Below, one piece after another: positions 36,796 to 45,431 of a stretch of 63,637 nucleotides of DNA. The stretch's first letter is position 1, and the number at the start of each line of letters is the position of its first letter. The stretch comes from Rhodococcus sp. CH91 (GTDB lineage: Bacteria; Actinomycetota; Actinomycetes; Mycobacteriales; Mycobacteriaceae): positions 128,685 to 192,321 of the forward strand of contig NZ_JAKFYR010000010.1 in the NCBI RefSeq assembly GCF_022554085.1, given 5' to 3'. The notes under the pieces were generated by a model. The model ran no database searches, had not been told where the DNA came from, and was given only the letters and a program-made list of their open reading frames with translations. The position numbers and the translations under genes were made by a program.

Positions 36796-37256
36796 CAGCT
36801 ATCAGCGCCCTGCGAGCCTCGCGGACCGGTCAGGAAGACCAGCCGGAACTTGCCGATCTGCACCTCGTCGCCGTTGGCGAGCACGGCCGAGTCGACCGGC
36901 TCACGATTGACATAGGTGCCGTTGAGGCTTCCCACATCGACCACCTGGAACTCGCCCTCGTCCTGACGGAACTCGGCGTGGCGACGGCTGACCGTCACGT
37001 CGTCGAGGAAGATGTCGCTGTCGGGGTGCCGACCGGCCGAGGTGGTCGGCTGATCGAGCAGGAAGCGCGATCCCGCATTGGGTCCACGCTTGACCACCAG
37101 CAGCGCCGACCCGGCGGGCAGGCCCTCGACACCCGAGACGGGCGCTTCGGTGGTGGCCGAGCCTGCACCTTCCACTTCGTTCAGGAAGTCGGCGCGAAAT
37201 ACCGAAGTGGTCTCTGCAGGAGTCTCCTCGTAGCCCGCGTTGCCGTTCTCGCTCAC
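36795..37256 (-). CDS. garA: FHA-domain metabolic regulator GarA
   Basis: 153 residues. The N-terminal tail carries the conserved ETTSVFRADFL motif, whose threonines are phosphorylated by PknG/PknB-type kinases in mycobacteria and corynebacteria (OdhI). The FHA domain (about 55-145) has GRHPDSDIFLDDVTVSRRHAEF and SLNGTYVN. When unphosphorylated, this family inhibits 2-oxoglutarate dehydrogenase and glutamate dehydrogenase and activates glutamate synthase; phosphorylation makes the protein bind its own tail. It overlaps the following MerR gene by one base. Confidence 0.94.
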   Translation of the reverse strand: MSENGNAGYEETPAETTSVFRADFLNEVEGAGSATTEAPVSGVEGLPAGSALLVVKRGPNAGSRFLLDQPTTSAGRHPDSDIFLDDVTVSRRHAEFRQDEGEFQVVDVGSLNGTYVNREPVDSAVLANGDEVQIGKFRLVFLTGPRGSQGADS

Positions 37257-37395
37257 CGTTTCTCCTTATCCCTTCGACCACCCGGGTGATTCCGGGCGCT
37301 CGCTGATTCGTTCGCCCGCTCAGGTCCGATACGGCACACGCCGTATCCGACCGTACCCCGCGCGGGGGCAACTGACGCAGACAGTCGCGATCACG

Positions 37396-37815
37396 TTACC
37401 TGTCGGTCCCGTCACCTTCCGTGATCCCGCGGTAACCCTCCGCATCCATGGTCTGCGCGAGGGCGTCGTCGAGCTCGCTCTCGCTGCCGACCTCCACCTC
37501 GACGAGCCAGCCGTCCTCGTACGGACCGGTGTTGACCAGATCGGGATTCGACTCGAGATCCGTGTTGACGGCGCGCACCTCACCGGTGAGCGGCGCGAAC
37601 ACGTCCGACACGCTCTTGGTCGACTCGACCTCACCGAAGGACTCACCGGCGGTGATCCCGGCTCCGGCCTCGGGCAGCTGGACGAAGACCACGTCGCCGA
37701 GTTGGGACTGTGCGTAGTCGGTGATGCCGATGCGCACCGTCGTCGTGCCGGTCCTGCGCACCCATTCGTGCTCCGCGGTGTAGCGCAGGTCCTCCGGTGT
37801 CGCGAAATCGGTCAA
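37396..37815 (-). CDS. gcvH: glycine cleavage system H protein
   Basis: 139 residues. Lipoyl carrier that shuttles the aminomethyl group between GcvP and GcvT. The lipoylated lysine is in [20 protein letters not shown]; the fold markers [21 protein letters not shown] and [10 protein letters not shown] are intact. The C-terminal ~12 residues ([10 protein letters not shown]) are an extra polar tail. It is 140 bp upstream of garA in the same direction. Only gcvP carries the glycine riboswitch. Confidence 0.95.
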   Translation of the reverse strand: MTDFATPEDLRYTAEHEWVRRTGTTTVRIGITDYAQSQLGDVVFVQLPEAGAGITAGESFGEVESTKSVSDVFAPLTGEVRAVNTDLESNPDLVNTGPYEDGWLVEVEVGSESELDDALAQTMDAEGYRGITEGDGTDR

Positions 37816-37857
37816 GACTTGTCCTTTCGGAGACGACGTTCGACCGGAACGTCGGAT

Positions 37858-38622
37858 TCAGTTTCCGGGCCGAGAGTATTGGCGTGGCTCGATCTCCCGC
37901 AAGGCGGACACATCCACCTGCGGAAACTGCTGTACGGACAATGATCCGCCCGCGCGGGCGACCGTGTCGACCACCCCGCCGGGAATGTTGAGCGCCGCGG
38001 CGAGCGTGGGTCCGTCCCCGATGGCCGTGACGGTGTACGGGGCGTCGAGCCGCCGGTCGTCCACCGTGACGTCGCCGCCGGAACCGGTGACCCACGAATC
38101 CACTCCGATCCGGACGGTCTCGCCGTTCGCTCCGGCGATCTGCATCGTGTCGGCGCCCGCCGCGCGCAGTTCCTGGATCATGTCGAGCAGTATCTCCGAT
38201 CCGACACCCTCCCGTGGGTCATCGACGGTGAGGACCACCCCGGGGCCCGTGGCAGGTTCGGTGCCGAGTTGCACCGACAGCGTGTACAGCTGCGACCGGG
38301 CTTCCTCGAGAGCGGCTTCCGAGCCTTCCTGTTCGAGACTCGAGAGACTGCGCTCGAGTTCGGTGATCTCCTGACGCAGGGCCGCTTCCCGCCGGTTGAG
38401 GTTGTCGAGCAGCACGAGCAGGTCTGCCGGGCGCGCCGAATCGAGCGCGTCGCCGGTGTCGGTGGTGCGGACCTGGGTGGCGATGCCGGCGCCGAGCAGG
38501 ACGATCAGCACGCCGGCGAGCGCGAGGAAGACGGGCTTCGATCGGGGGGAACGCGCAGCCGGAGGGACGTCGGGCGTCTCGCCGTCGGCGACGCGGTCGT
38601 CAGGGGGCCGGGGGTCGTTCAC
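37858..38622 (-). CDS. DUF881 membrane protein (Rv1825-like)
   Basis: 254 residues. Cytosolic acidic N-terminus, one hydrophobic anchor (about 30-48), a coiled coil (NLNRREAALRQEITELERSL), then the DUF881 domain (GPGVVLTVDD, LLDMIQELRAAGADTMQIAG, APYTVTAIGDGPTLAAAL). In actinobacteria DUF881 genes flank sbp in this order; the family is implicated in cell-envelope or division processes, but its mechanism is unknown. It starts 3 bp after the sbp stop. Confidence 0.85.
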   Translation of the reverse strand: MNDPRPPDDRVADGETPDVPPAARSPRSKPVFLALAGVLIVLLGAGIATQVRTTDTGDALDSARPADLLVLLDNLNRREAALRQEITELERSLSSLEQEGSEAALEEARSQLYTLSVQLGTEPATGPGVVLTVDDPREGVGSEILLDMIQELRAAGADTMQIAGANGETVRIGVDSWVTGSGGDVTVDDRRLDAPYTVTAIGDGPTLAAALNIPGGVVDTVARAGGSLSVQQFPQVDVSALREIEPRQYSRPGN

Positions 38623-38625
38623 CGT

Positions 38626-38985
38626 TCACGCTCCGAACAGGCGACGACGCAGCGCGGCGGCGTTGCCGAAGATCCGGATCCCGAGCACGACGATGACGGC
38701 GGTCGAGAGCTGGGTGCCCACCCCCAGCTGATCGCCGAGCCACACGATCAGTGCGGCGACGAGGACGTTGAAGACGAACGACACGACGAACACCTTCGCG
38801 TCGAAGATGTCGTCGAGATAGGCGCGCAACCCACCGAAGACCGTGTCGAGAGCGGCGACGACCGCGATGGGGAGATAAGGCTGCACGAAGTCCGGCACCT
38901 GGGGGCTGAACACGATCCCGGCGCCGATCCCGATCGCCAGCGCCAGCACCGCGTAGAGCGCGTGACCGTGTTCGAGCCGCTTCAC
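38626..38985 (-). CDS. sbp: small basic protein Sbp (DUF1290)
   Basis: 119 residues with four hydrophobic helices (ALYAVLALAIGIGAGIVF; IAVVAALDTVFGGLRAYL; VVSFVFNVLVAALIVWLG; STAVIVVLGIRIFGNAAAL). GTG at 38985 overlaps the upstream DUF881 stop (GTGA). It matches the DUF1290 small basic protein of actinobacteria and Bacillus division clusters, and Rv1824 by position. The function is unknown, with links to division and the membrane. Confidence 0.85.
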   Translation of the reverse strand: MKRLEHGHALYAVLALAIGIGAGIVFSPQVPDFVQPYLPIAVVAALDTVFGGLRAYLDDIFDAKVFVVSFVFNVLVAALIVWLGDQLGVGTQLSTAVIVVLGIRIFGNAAALRRRLFGA

Positions 38986-39845
38986 CTGTACCCCGTTTCT
39001 CCGCTGTTTCCGAGCTTCCGGACCGTCGCGGCCGGAAGCTCGAGGTCGTCCTCCGCGGTGAGAGAGAATCCCACCCCGTAGAGCTGCTGTATGCCCGCGA
39101 CGCGCAGGTAGGCGTCGCTGACGACGAAGGACGTCTGCAGCCGGGACGAGGATCCCACCGCCGAGATCGTGTAGGGGGAGAATACGGGCCGGTTGTCGAC
39201 GAGCATCGCTCCCCCGGCCTGGCGGATCGTCACCCCTGGCCCTACCCGGACTCCACCCACCTCGATCGCCTCCGCACCGGCCGCCCAGAGGGCATTGACC
39301 ACCGCCTGGAGGTCGCGGTCGAGGACGAGAGCGCTGGGTGCGTCCTCGTGCTGCGAGGCGTCGGACAGATTCGGGCGCGCTGCGGGTTCGGTGAGCGTGA
39401 CCGTCATTCCCGGCCCCCGTACCGGTGTCGCCGCCGCGGCGGCTTCGGCTTCGCCGAGTTCGTCGAGGACGGTCGCACCGTCGCCCCCGTCGGCGAACAG
39501 CGCGGCGCGTCGCTCGTCGATCGCGGCACCGAGTTCGTCGCGTTGCGCGGTGAGCGCGGTGATGCGTTCCTCGCCGGACCGGAGGGAGTCGAGGATCTCG
39601 GTTCGGGCCTGGTCGTTGCCGGGCTGCAGATCGGAGTTCTGCTCGTAGGCGACGCCGATCACCAGTCCGGCGAGCAGGACGCCGACGCCGAGCCATACGC
39701 GCGACGCCCGCGCGGTGGTTCGGGTCCGCCCGGCGGCCCTGTCCGCGGCGGCGGCCGCGTAACCGGGATCGAGGTGGTCCTCGAGGAGTGACTTCAGAAG
39801 CGAGGGCACCGGGTTGCGCCGGATGCGTTCCCACGCGCGGGTCAT
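38982..39845 (-). CDS. DUF881 membrane protein (Rv1823-like)
   Basis: 287 residues from the ATG at 39845. Arg-rich cytosolic N-terminus (WERIRRNPVPSLLKSLLEDHLDPGY), one membrane segment (VWLGVGVLLAGLVIGVAY), coiled coil (GEERITALTAQRDELGAAI), then DUF881 (GPGMTVTLTEPA, LQAVVNALWAAGAEAIEVGG, PVFSPYTISAVG). It is a paralogue of the 37858 product, with Sbp between them. It is coupled to pgsA upstream (4-bp gap) and to sbp downstream (overlap). Confidence 0.85.
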   Translation of the reverse strand: MTRAWERIRRNPVPSLLKSLLEDHLDPGYAAAAADRAAGRTRTTARASRVWLGVGVLLAGLVIGVAYEQNSDLQPGNDQARTEILDSLRSGEERITALTAQRDELGAAIDERRAALFADGGDGATVLDELGEAEAAAAATPVRGPGMTVTLTEPAARPNLSDASQHEDAPSALVLDRDLQAVVNALWAAGAEAIEVGGVRVGPGVTIRQAGGAMLVDNRPVFSPYTISAVGSSSRLQTSFVVSDAYLRVAGIQQLYGVGFSLTAEDDLELPAATVRKLGNSGETGYR

Positions 39846-39849
39846 CGGC

Positions 39850-40452
39850 TCACCTCCCGGCCGGCACGACCCGTGCCGTCGCAACGGCCTGCGCGAGGTA
39901 CAGAAGGGCGGTCCATACGTACAGCACCGTTCCCCAGATCAGCGCGGCCCAGCCGAGCGGAGCCGTGACCGGTTCCGAGGCAGGCACCGCGACGGCGCCG
40001 AGCAGCAACGGCAGGGCACACATCAACAGGAAGGTGGCGCCCTTGCCGAGATAGAGCACTTCCGGGGGCGGCAGGGCCCGCCGCCGGTAGACCGCGAGTG
40101 TCGGCGCCAGGATCAGCTCGCGGCCGACGAGGATCGCCGCGATCCACCACGGGAGGATGTCCCGTACGACCAGCGCGACGAGTGTGGTGACCACGTAGAG
40201 GCGGTCGACGAACGGATCGAGGAGCGCGCCGAGCCTGGAGGTCTGGTCGAGCAGCCGGGCCAGTTTGCCGTCCGCCCAGTCGGTAGCGCTGCTCACGGCC
40301 AGCAGGATCAGTGCCCACAGGTCGGCGTGGACGACGAGTACGAGATAGAGGAAGAGCGGCACGCCGAGCAACCGGAGGAAGCTGAGCGCGTTCGGCACGG
40401 TGAGGATACGGTCCGCTCCGCGGTCCTCCGCGGTTCCGGTCGCATCGGTCAT
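39850..40452 (-). CDS. CDP-alcohol phosphatidyltransferase (PgsA2-like)
   Basis: 200 residues with about five membrane helices. The family motif DGx2ARx8Gx3Dx3D is complete in WADGKLARLL with RLGALLDPFVDR following. It transfers a phosphatidyl group from CDP-diacylglycerol to an alcohol such as glycerol phosphate or inositol; the acceptor is not decidable from sequence. It is syntenic with Rv1822. It is first of the envelope block with the DUF881/sbp genes. Confidence 0.85.
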   Translation of the reverse strand: MTDATGTAEDRGADRILTVPNALSFLRLLGVPLFLYLVLVVHADLWALILLAVSSATDWADGKLARLLDQTSRLGALLDPFVDRLYVVTTLVALVVRDILPWWIAAILVGRELILAPTLAVYRRRALPPPEVLYLGKGATFLLMCALPLLLGAVAVPASEPVTAPLGWAALIWGTVLYVWTALLYLAQAVATARVVPAGR

Positions 40453-40551
40453 GGTGTTGCCGCTCCTCGCCTGTCGTGGTGTGGTCGCCGATCCCCTCCC
40501 GGGCGCGTGGTTCCAGCCTTGCACAATCCCGATTCCGTCGATCCGGGGGTG

Positions 40552-41169
40552 TCAGCGCCAGGCGAAGACCGGCTGTTCGAGGTCGTCGATCCGGGTGGGC
40601 CGCCGGTGGAGGACCACTTCCCGGAACTGGTAGATCACCGCGGCGGTGGGCGCGTGGACGAGATGTCCCCGGAAGGGCCACTGGATGACGGGCTTGTCGG
40701 ATTCGGGAATCGTGACGAATCGGGGTTCGGCGTCGAGTTCGTCGGCCGTGACCGAGAAGAGCACGTCCACCTCGTCGGGACTGGGTTTCAGGTCGGTCAC
40801 CGCGGTGTCCGACCACACGACGAAGGGCGACATCACGTAGCCGGATCGGGTGACGTAGTCGTCGAGCCGGCCGAGGACGGCGTCGGCGCCGAGGTCGAGC
40901 CCGAGCTCCTCGTGGAGTTCGCGCAGGGCGGCGCGCTCGGGGGTCTCCCCCTCGTCGAGCCGGCCACCGGGAAGAGCGAACTGGCCGGGGTGCGCCCGCA
41001 GGCGGGTCGGACGCCGCGTGAGGGGCATCACGGGATTGCCGGCCCCGTCGTCGAGGACCGCCACGACGACCGCCGCGTGCCGTCGACCGTCGAGCGGCAG
41101 TCGGCGCGAGTCGAATGCGTCGAGTGCAGCGAGGAGGTTGTCGCGGTCGAGAGGGTGCGGTGCGGGCAT
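40552..41169 (-). CDS. NUDIX hydrolase, CoA pyrophosphatase-like
   Basis: 205 residues from the ATG at 41169; the long open frame to 41568 covers the divergent gene and is dismissed. The Nudix box GGRLDEGETPERAALRELHEELGL is split here as GGRLDEGE / RELHEELGL and is intact. The preceding LTRRPTRLRAHPGQFALPGG fits the CoA/acetyl-CoA pyrophosphatase subgroup. It probably hydrolyses CoA-type dinucleotides; the substrate is predicted from subgroup only. Confidence 0.82.
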   Translation of the reverse strand: MPAPHPLDRDNLLAALDAFDSRRLPLDGRRHAAVVVAVLDDGAGNPVMPLTRRPTRLRAHPGQFALPGGRLDEGETPERAALRELHEELGLDLGADAVLGRLDDYVTRSGYVMSPFVVWSDTAVTDLKPSPDEVDVLFSVTADELDAEPRFVTIPESDKPVIQWPFRGHLVHAPTAAVIYQFREVVLHRRPTRIDDLEQPVFAWR

Positions 41170-41367
41170 GGGTCGACAGTAGTTCGTCGGTTCTGCAGGG
41201 CCCGGAAGGCGCATCGTGGCGGGTTTCGGGGACGATGACATTCCCAGAGGGAGAAATTCTGTAATTCTATCCATTCCGTACCATCCGGATTTTCTGCAGG
41301 CGGGTGGGAGTTCCCCGGACGCGGAAGGCCACTCGCCGTCATAGTGGGGACCGACGAAAGGACCTCG

Positions 41368-42390
41368 ATGAACGATGTGCCCGCCGGTCTCGACCTCGAC
41401 GCGCTCGACGCCCACGTGCGGCGCAGCGCCCCCGACCTGTTCGCCGGTCCGCTCCGTGCGCGCCTGATCAGCGGTGGACGATCGAACCTCACCTACGAGG
41501 TGACCGACGGCGAGCGGCGAGTGGTGCTCCGCCGCCCCCCGCTCGGACACGTCCTGGCGACCGCCCACGACATGGCGCGCGAATACCGCGTCATCTCGGC
41601 GCTCGCCGGCACTGCGGTACCGGTCCCCCGCACCTACCTGTTGTGCGAGGACGACTCGGTTCTCGGCGCACCGTTCTATCTCATGGATCTCGTGGCGGGA
41701 ATGCCCTACCGCACCGCCGAGGAACTCGAACCACTAGGCCCCGCACGCACCCGGATCATCTCCGAACGGATGATCGATACCCTCGCCGCGCTGCACTCCG
41801 TCGACCCCACCGCGGTCGGCCTGGCCGACTTCGGCCGCCCCGGTGGCTTTCTCGAGCGGCAGGTCCGGCGCTGGACCACACAACTCGAGAAGTCGCACAG
41901 CCGGGAGCTTGCCGGCGCCGGCGAACTGCACCGGCTGCTCGTCGACAATCTGCCCGGCGACGGCGAGGTCGGCATCGTGCACGGCGACTACCGTCTCGAC
42001 AACGTGCTCGTCGACGAGGACGACAAGGTCGCGGCCGTACTGGACTGGGAGATGGCCACCCTGGGCGATCCCCTCACAGATGTGGCATTACTGCTGGTCT
42101 ACCAGCGGCTCGCCCGGGAGAGCACGGAGTTCCCCGTGTCCACGGTGTCGCGCGCGCCGGGTTTTCTCGGCGACGACGAACTGCTCGCCCGATACGAAGC
42201 GGCCGGCGGACGGGACGTGTCCGAGATGGGATTCCATCTCGCCCTCGCCTACTACAAACTCGCGGTGATCCTCGAGGGCATCTACTTCCGTTTCCGGCAG
42301 GGCAAGACCGTCGGAGAAGGATTCGAGGAGCTCGGCCGCGGAGTCGAACCACTGCTCCGCGACGGCATCGCCGCACTGAACGATCGATGA
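41368..42390 (+). CDS. APH-family phosphotransferase (FadE36/acyl-CoA-dehydrogenase-associated type)
   Basis: 340 residues; ATG at 41368 with GAAAGGAC upstream. Aminoglycoside phosphotransferase fold: Gly-rich ISGGRSNLTYEV loop, catalytic IVHGDYRLDNVLVDEDD and metal-binding VLDWEMATLGDPLTDV. This subgroup in actinobacteria accompanies acyl-CoA dehydrogenases and probably phosphorylates hydroxylated acyl or alcohol substrates rather than antibiotics. No acyl-CoA dehydrogenase is adjacent here. Upstream (41170-41367) is an AT-richer patch with a -10-like sequence. Confidence 0.85.
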   Translation: MNDVPAGLDLDALDAHVRRSAPDLFAGPLRARLISGGRSNLTYEVTDGERRVVLRRPPLGHVLATAHDMAREYRVISALAGTAVPVPRTYLLCEDDSVLGAPFYLMDLVAGMPYRTAEELEPLGPARTRIISERMIDTLAALHSVDPTAVGLADFGRPGGFLERQVRRWTTQLEKSHSRELAGAGELHRLLVDNLPGDGEVGIVHGDYRLDNVLVDEDDKVAAVLDWEMATLGDPLTDVALLLVYQRLARESTEFPVSTVSRAPGFLGDDELLARYEAAGGRDVSEMGFHLALAYYKLAVILEGIYFRFRQGKTVGEGFEELGRGVEPLLRDGIAALNDR

Positions 42391-42436
42391 CGGCGATCGC
42401 GGGACCGCTGTCGTAGGCGCTCGGTACGCTGCGCGC

Positions 42437-42832
42437 ATGCCGCATCCGGTGATGTTCGACGAAACCGATCCGCTGCTGGCCCGGGTCCGTGATCTCGCGC
42501 TGGCCTTACCCGGCACCACCGAGAAGATCTCACACGGTCGTCCGTTCTTCTCCACCAGGACGGCCTTCGCGGTGTACGGGGGCTCCGAGAAAGACACCCG
42601 CGCACCGTTTCCCCGTTCCTTGATCGTCAAACCCGACGAGGAGGAACGCCGCGCGCTGCTCGAAGAGCGCCACACCTACCTGCCGATGTATTTCGGGCCG
42701 TCCGGCTGGGTCGGATACGACCTCGCTCGCCCGCAGGTCGACTGGGACGAGGTGTCCGAACTGCTCGACATGTCCTTCCGGATGACCGCCCCGGCCCGGC
42801 TGGTACGCGAACTCGACGACCGCCACAGCTGA
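42437..42832 (+). CDS. MmcQ/YjbR-family protein
   Basis: 131 residues. A TACGCT element ends 6 bp before the ATG, so the message may be leaderless. ARVRDLALALPGTTEKISHGRPFFSTRTAFAVY and SGWVGYDLARPQVDWDEVSELLDMSFR are the MmcQ/YjbR signatures. The family has a CyaY-like fold and is usually called DNA-binding; its role is unproven. It is convergent with the VOC protein across 22 bp. Confidence 0.85.
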   Translation: MPHPVMFDETDPLLARVRDLALALPGTTEKISHGRPFFSTRTAFAVYGGSEKDTRAPFPRSLIVKPDEEERRALLEERHTYLPMYFGPSGWVGYDLARPQVDWDEVSELLDMSFRMTAPARLVRELDDRHS

Positions 42833-42854
42833 CGGTCGTCGAGCGCCCCGGCCT

Positions 42855-43268
42855 TCACCCCTGTTCGCCGATGCTCACCATCCAGGAGACTCCGAACCGG
42901 TCGGCACACATCCCGAACAGATCGCCCCACGGGGCACGTTCGAGCGGCATGTCGACGCGACCGCCCTTGCTCAACGCCTCCCAATAGCCGCGCAGCACGG
43001 CCTCGTCGTCTCCGCTGAGGGACAGCGAGAAATTCGTGCCGGGTGTGTAGTCCATGCTGTTGGGGGTGTCCGAGGCCATCAGCACGAAGCCGGGATCCGC
43101 GGTCAGCATCGAGTGCATCACCTTGTCCTTCTCGCTGGGGTCCTCGGCGACGTTCATCTCGGCGAAGGTGGTCACCGCCAGTTCGCCTCCGAAAACGGTC
43201 CGGTAGAACTCCATCGCCTCGCGTGCGGAATCACGGAAGGCGAGATACGGATTGAATCGAGTGGTCAT
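42855..43268 (-). CDS. VOC-family (PhnB/glyoxalase-like) protein
   Basis: 137 residues. beta-alpha-beta-beta-beta modules with YLAFRDSAREAMEFYRTVFGG and FGVSWMVSIGEQG typical of the PhnB/YdcJ-like VOC group. MHSMLTADPGFVLMASDTPN covers the second module. Such proteins bind metals or small ligands; no substrate is implied here. It starts about 90 bp from the next leftward gene and may be co-transcribed with it. Confidence 0.85.
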   Translation of the reverse strand: MTTRFNPYLAFRDSAREAMEFYRTVFGGELAVTTFAEMNVAEDPSEKDKVMHSMLTADPGFVLMASDTPNSMDYTPGTNFSLSLSGDDEAVLRGYWEALSKGGRVDMPLERAPWGDLFGMCADRFGVSWMVSIGEQG

Positions 43269-43354
43269 CGTCGTCCTTCTCCCCGGTGTCGTGGGCGCGG
43301 TCGTTGCCCCTCACCGATACGGACCGTGCGCCGCCGGATTTCTCATCGCGATCG

Positions 43355-44002
43355 TCAGGAGACGGCGACCGTGGCGCCGACGCATCCGGGACGGTCGACG
43401 AGATCGGCGAGGACGCGACCGACCGCGCCGCGGGAGACGGACCACTTCGCGACGTCCCCGTCCGAGAGGACGCCGGACCGATCGTCCCCGTCGTCGGTGA
43501 GGTTCACCGGTTGCACGATGGTCCAGTCGAGTTCGCTCGACCGGACGAGTCCGTCCTGCTGTTCGGTGTCGACGATCTGGGGACCGAGCAATCCCCGGAA
43601 CATCATGCGGTAGCGGAACGGGAGCCTGTCGCGAGTCGGGCCCGTGCCGTAGGACGTCTGGACGATCAGCCGTTGCACGCCGTGGCGCCGCATCGCCTCC
43701 ATCACGGTGCGCGTCCCGCGAGAGCGCACGTCGAGAGGCGTGTGGGCAGGCCCGCGTAGACGGACCCGGACGGGGTTCTCCCGGATACCGAGCGTCACCA
43801 CGACGGCATCGCGACCCTGCACGGCGCGTTCGACGTCGGCGAGGCGGACGGCATCGCCGGTCACGATCGTGACCTCGGCGGGCAACGTCCCCGCGGAATC
43901 AGGATTGCGAACGAGTGCGGCGACGTCGTGTCCGCGTTCGAGCAGCGCCGCGACCGCCGCGCGGCCCGACCCTCCGCTCGCTCCGACCACCAGTACCTTC
44001 AT
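43355..44002 (-). CDS. NAD(P)H-binding atypical SDR-family protein
   Basis: 215 residues. Rossmann start MKVLVVGASGGSGRAAVAALLERGH with a glycine-rich loop; VQTSYGTGPTR and LDWTIVQPVNLTD place it with the NmrA/BVR-B-like atypical short-chain dehydrogenases, which bind NAD(P)H and often sense redox state or lack the catalytic Tyr-Lys pair. Divergent from the AraC regulator with a perfect palindrome between them, so it is the likely target of that regulator. Confidence 0.85.
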   Translation of the reverse strand: MKVLVVGASGGSGRAAVAALLERGHDVAALVRNPDSAGTLPAEVTIVTGDAVRLADVERAVQGRDAVVVTLGIRENPVRVRLRGPAHTPLDVRSRGTRTVMEAMRRHGVQRLIVQTSYGTGPTRDRLPFRYRMMFRGLLGPQIVDTEQQDGLVRSSELDWTIVQPVNLTDDGDDRSGVLSDGDVAKWSVSRGAVGRVLADLVDRPGCVGATVAVS

Positions 44003-44100
44003 GATGTCCTCACATTCCTCGGCTGCGACCGGATTTCGGCTGCGAGTCCACGCTATGAAGCCTGCGCAGGACGTTCCATGCCCGCATATCCGGGTTTTCT

Positions 44101-44133
44101 GCCCGTTCGTCCGGAACGACTGGACGAACGGGC
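44101..44133. promoter_or_regulatory. perfect 12-9-12 inverted repeat, candidate operator
   Basis: GCCCGTTCGTCC (44101-44112) and its exact reverse complement (44122-44133) flank a 9-bp spacer. It lies between the divergent NAD(P)-binding gene and AraC gene, 23 bp before the latter's start. It fits an operator for one of these, or an RNA hairpin in the araC-type leader. Confidence 0.6.
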
Positions 44134-44156
44134 AGCGAACCCCGATCGTGGGGAGC

Positions 44157-45125
44157 GTGACGGAGACGGACCACGCGACGCGCTATCCGTGGACACCGGG
44201 AGATCCCCTCGGGGAAGTTCTGCACCTGCTGCGGATGCGCGGGGTGTTCTACTGCCGCTCGGAGGTGAGCGCGCCCTGGGCACTCGAGATGCCCGCCTTC
44301 GAGGACTGCGCGAGCTTCCACGTCGTGACGTCGGGTGAGGGCGTGCTCGAGGGGCCGGACCCGGGGACCGGTCCGGTGCGCCTCGGCCCGGGCGATCTCG
44401 CGGTGGTGCCGCACGGCGCCGGCCACGTGATCCGCAGCGAACCCGCACCCCTGCGGGCCGAGCGCGTGGACCTGCTGCCCCAGGAGATGATCGGCGAGCA
44501 CTACTCGGTGTTGCGACACGGCGGTGGGGGTGAGCGCACCGTGCTCGTGTGCGGTGTGGTCGAGTTCGGGCATCCGACGGCACGCCGCTTGATGAACGCG
44601 TTACCTCCGGTGGTGCACTTCGGCGATGTCGGCAGCTCCCGCGGGTGGGCCGCGCGCCGGGTACTCGACATCATCGCCGACGAGGCCGCGCGTGTCCGAC
44701 CGGGAGGCGAAGCGGTTCTCACGCGCCTGGCGGACACTCTGGTGATCCTGGCGATCCGGGAGTGGGTGGAGTCGGAGGCCGTGCCGCGGAGCGGATGGGT
44801 ACCTGCGCTTCGTGATCCGCACATCGGTCGCGCCCTGGCTGCAGTGCATCGCGCACCGGAACGGCCGTGGACACTGAGCTCGCTGGCCCGGGAGTCCTCG
44901 ATGTCCCGGTCGGCGTTCGCGACGCGCTTCACTGCCCTGGTGGGGGAATCCGCGATGCAGTATGTGACGCGCTGGCGGATGGAAACCGCGGTCGAGGCGC
45001 TGCGCGCAGGTGCGACGGTGGCGGAGGTCGCCGCGCGGTCGGGTTACGACTCCGAGGCGGCGTTCGCCCGAGCGTTCAAACGGACGACGGGCTCGACTCC
45101 TGGGTCCGTACGACGGCTCCGGTGA
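44157..45125 (+). CDS. AraC-family transcriptional regulator with cupin effector domain
   Basis: 322 residues; GTG at 44157 (the frame open from 43707 crosses the divergent promoter and is dismissed). An N-terminal cupin_6-type domain (MRGVFYCRSEVSAPWALEM, FHVVTSGEGVLEGP, PGDLAVVPHGAGHVI) precedes two C-terminal helix-turn-helix motifs (WTLSSLARESSMSRSAFATRF; VAEVAARSGYDSEAAFARAF followed by KRTTGSTPG). The cupin suggests a small-molecule signal. It probably regulates its divergent NAD(P)-binding neighbour through the palindrome at 44101. Confidence 0.9.
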   Translation: MTETDHATRYPWTPGDPLGEVLHLLRMRGVFYCRSEVSAPWALEMPAFEDCASFHVVTSGEGVLEGPDPGTGPVRLGPGDLAVVPHGAGHVIRSEPAPLRAERVDLLPQEMIGEHYSVLRHGGGGERTVLVCGVVEFGHPTARRLMNALPPVVHFGDVGSSRGWAARRVLDIIADEAARVRPGGEAVLTRLADTLVILAIREWVESEAVPRSGWVPALRDPHIGRALAAVHRAPERPWTLSSLARESSMSRSAFATRFTALVGESAMQYVTRWRMETAVEALRAGATVAEVAARSGYDSEAAFARAFKRTTGSTPGSVRRLR

Positions 45126-45216
45126 GCGCTCCTGCCCGGCCTGTCCACCGATCCACCCAGGAAGAACATCGTGCTCTCTCGGCACTCGGGGGAACGGGTT
45201 TCCACATCGGAGACGA

Positions 45217-45252
45217 GAAAACCCCTCCCGACCGGAGTCGGAAGGGGTTTTC
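45217..45252. terminator. bidirectional terminator between the AraC gene and tRNA-Pro
   Basis: GAAAACCCC pairs with GGGGTTTTC around a mostly paired centre. It has a T-run on both strands, so it can stop the rightward regulator and the leftward tRNA. Confidence 0.85.
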
Positions 45253-45256
45253 GCTG

Positions 45257-45330
<74 letters not shown>

Positions 45331-45431
45331 TCCGCGCTCTCTCCGAGCGCTCGTTGAGATTACAACAGGGACGGGCCGAAAGGCTAATCGCCTGGTCAGC
45401 GCCCTTTCACCGAGGGATCACCGACTTGGGC

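Noticed and set aside
41368-42390. Aminoglycoside resistance gene
   Set aside because: The fold is APH-like, but loop and metal-site context match the acyl-CoA-dehydrogenase-associated actinobacterial subgroup, so an antibiotic-modifying role is unsupported.
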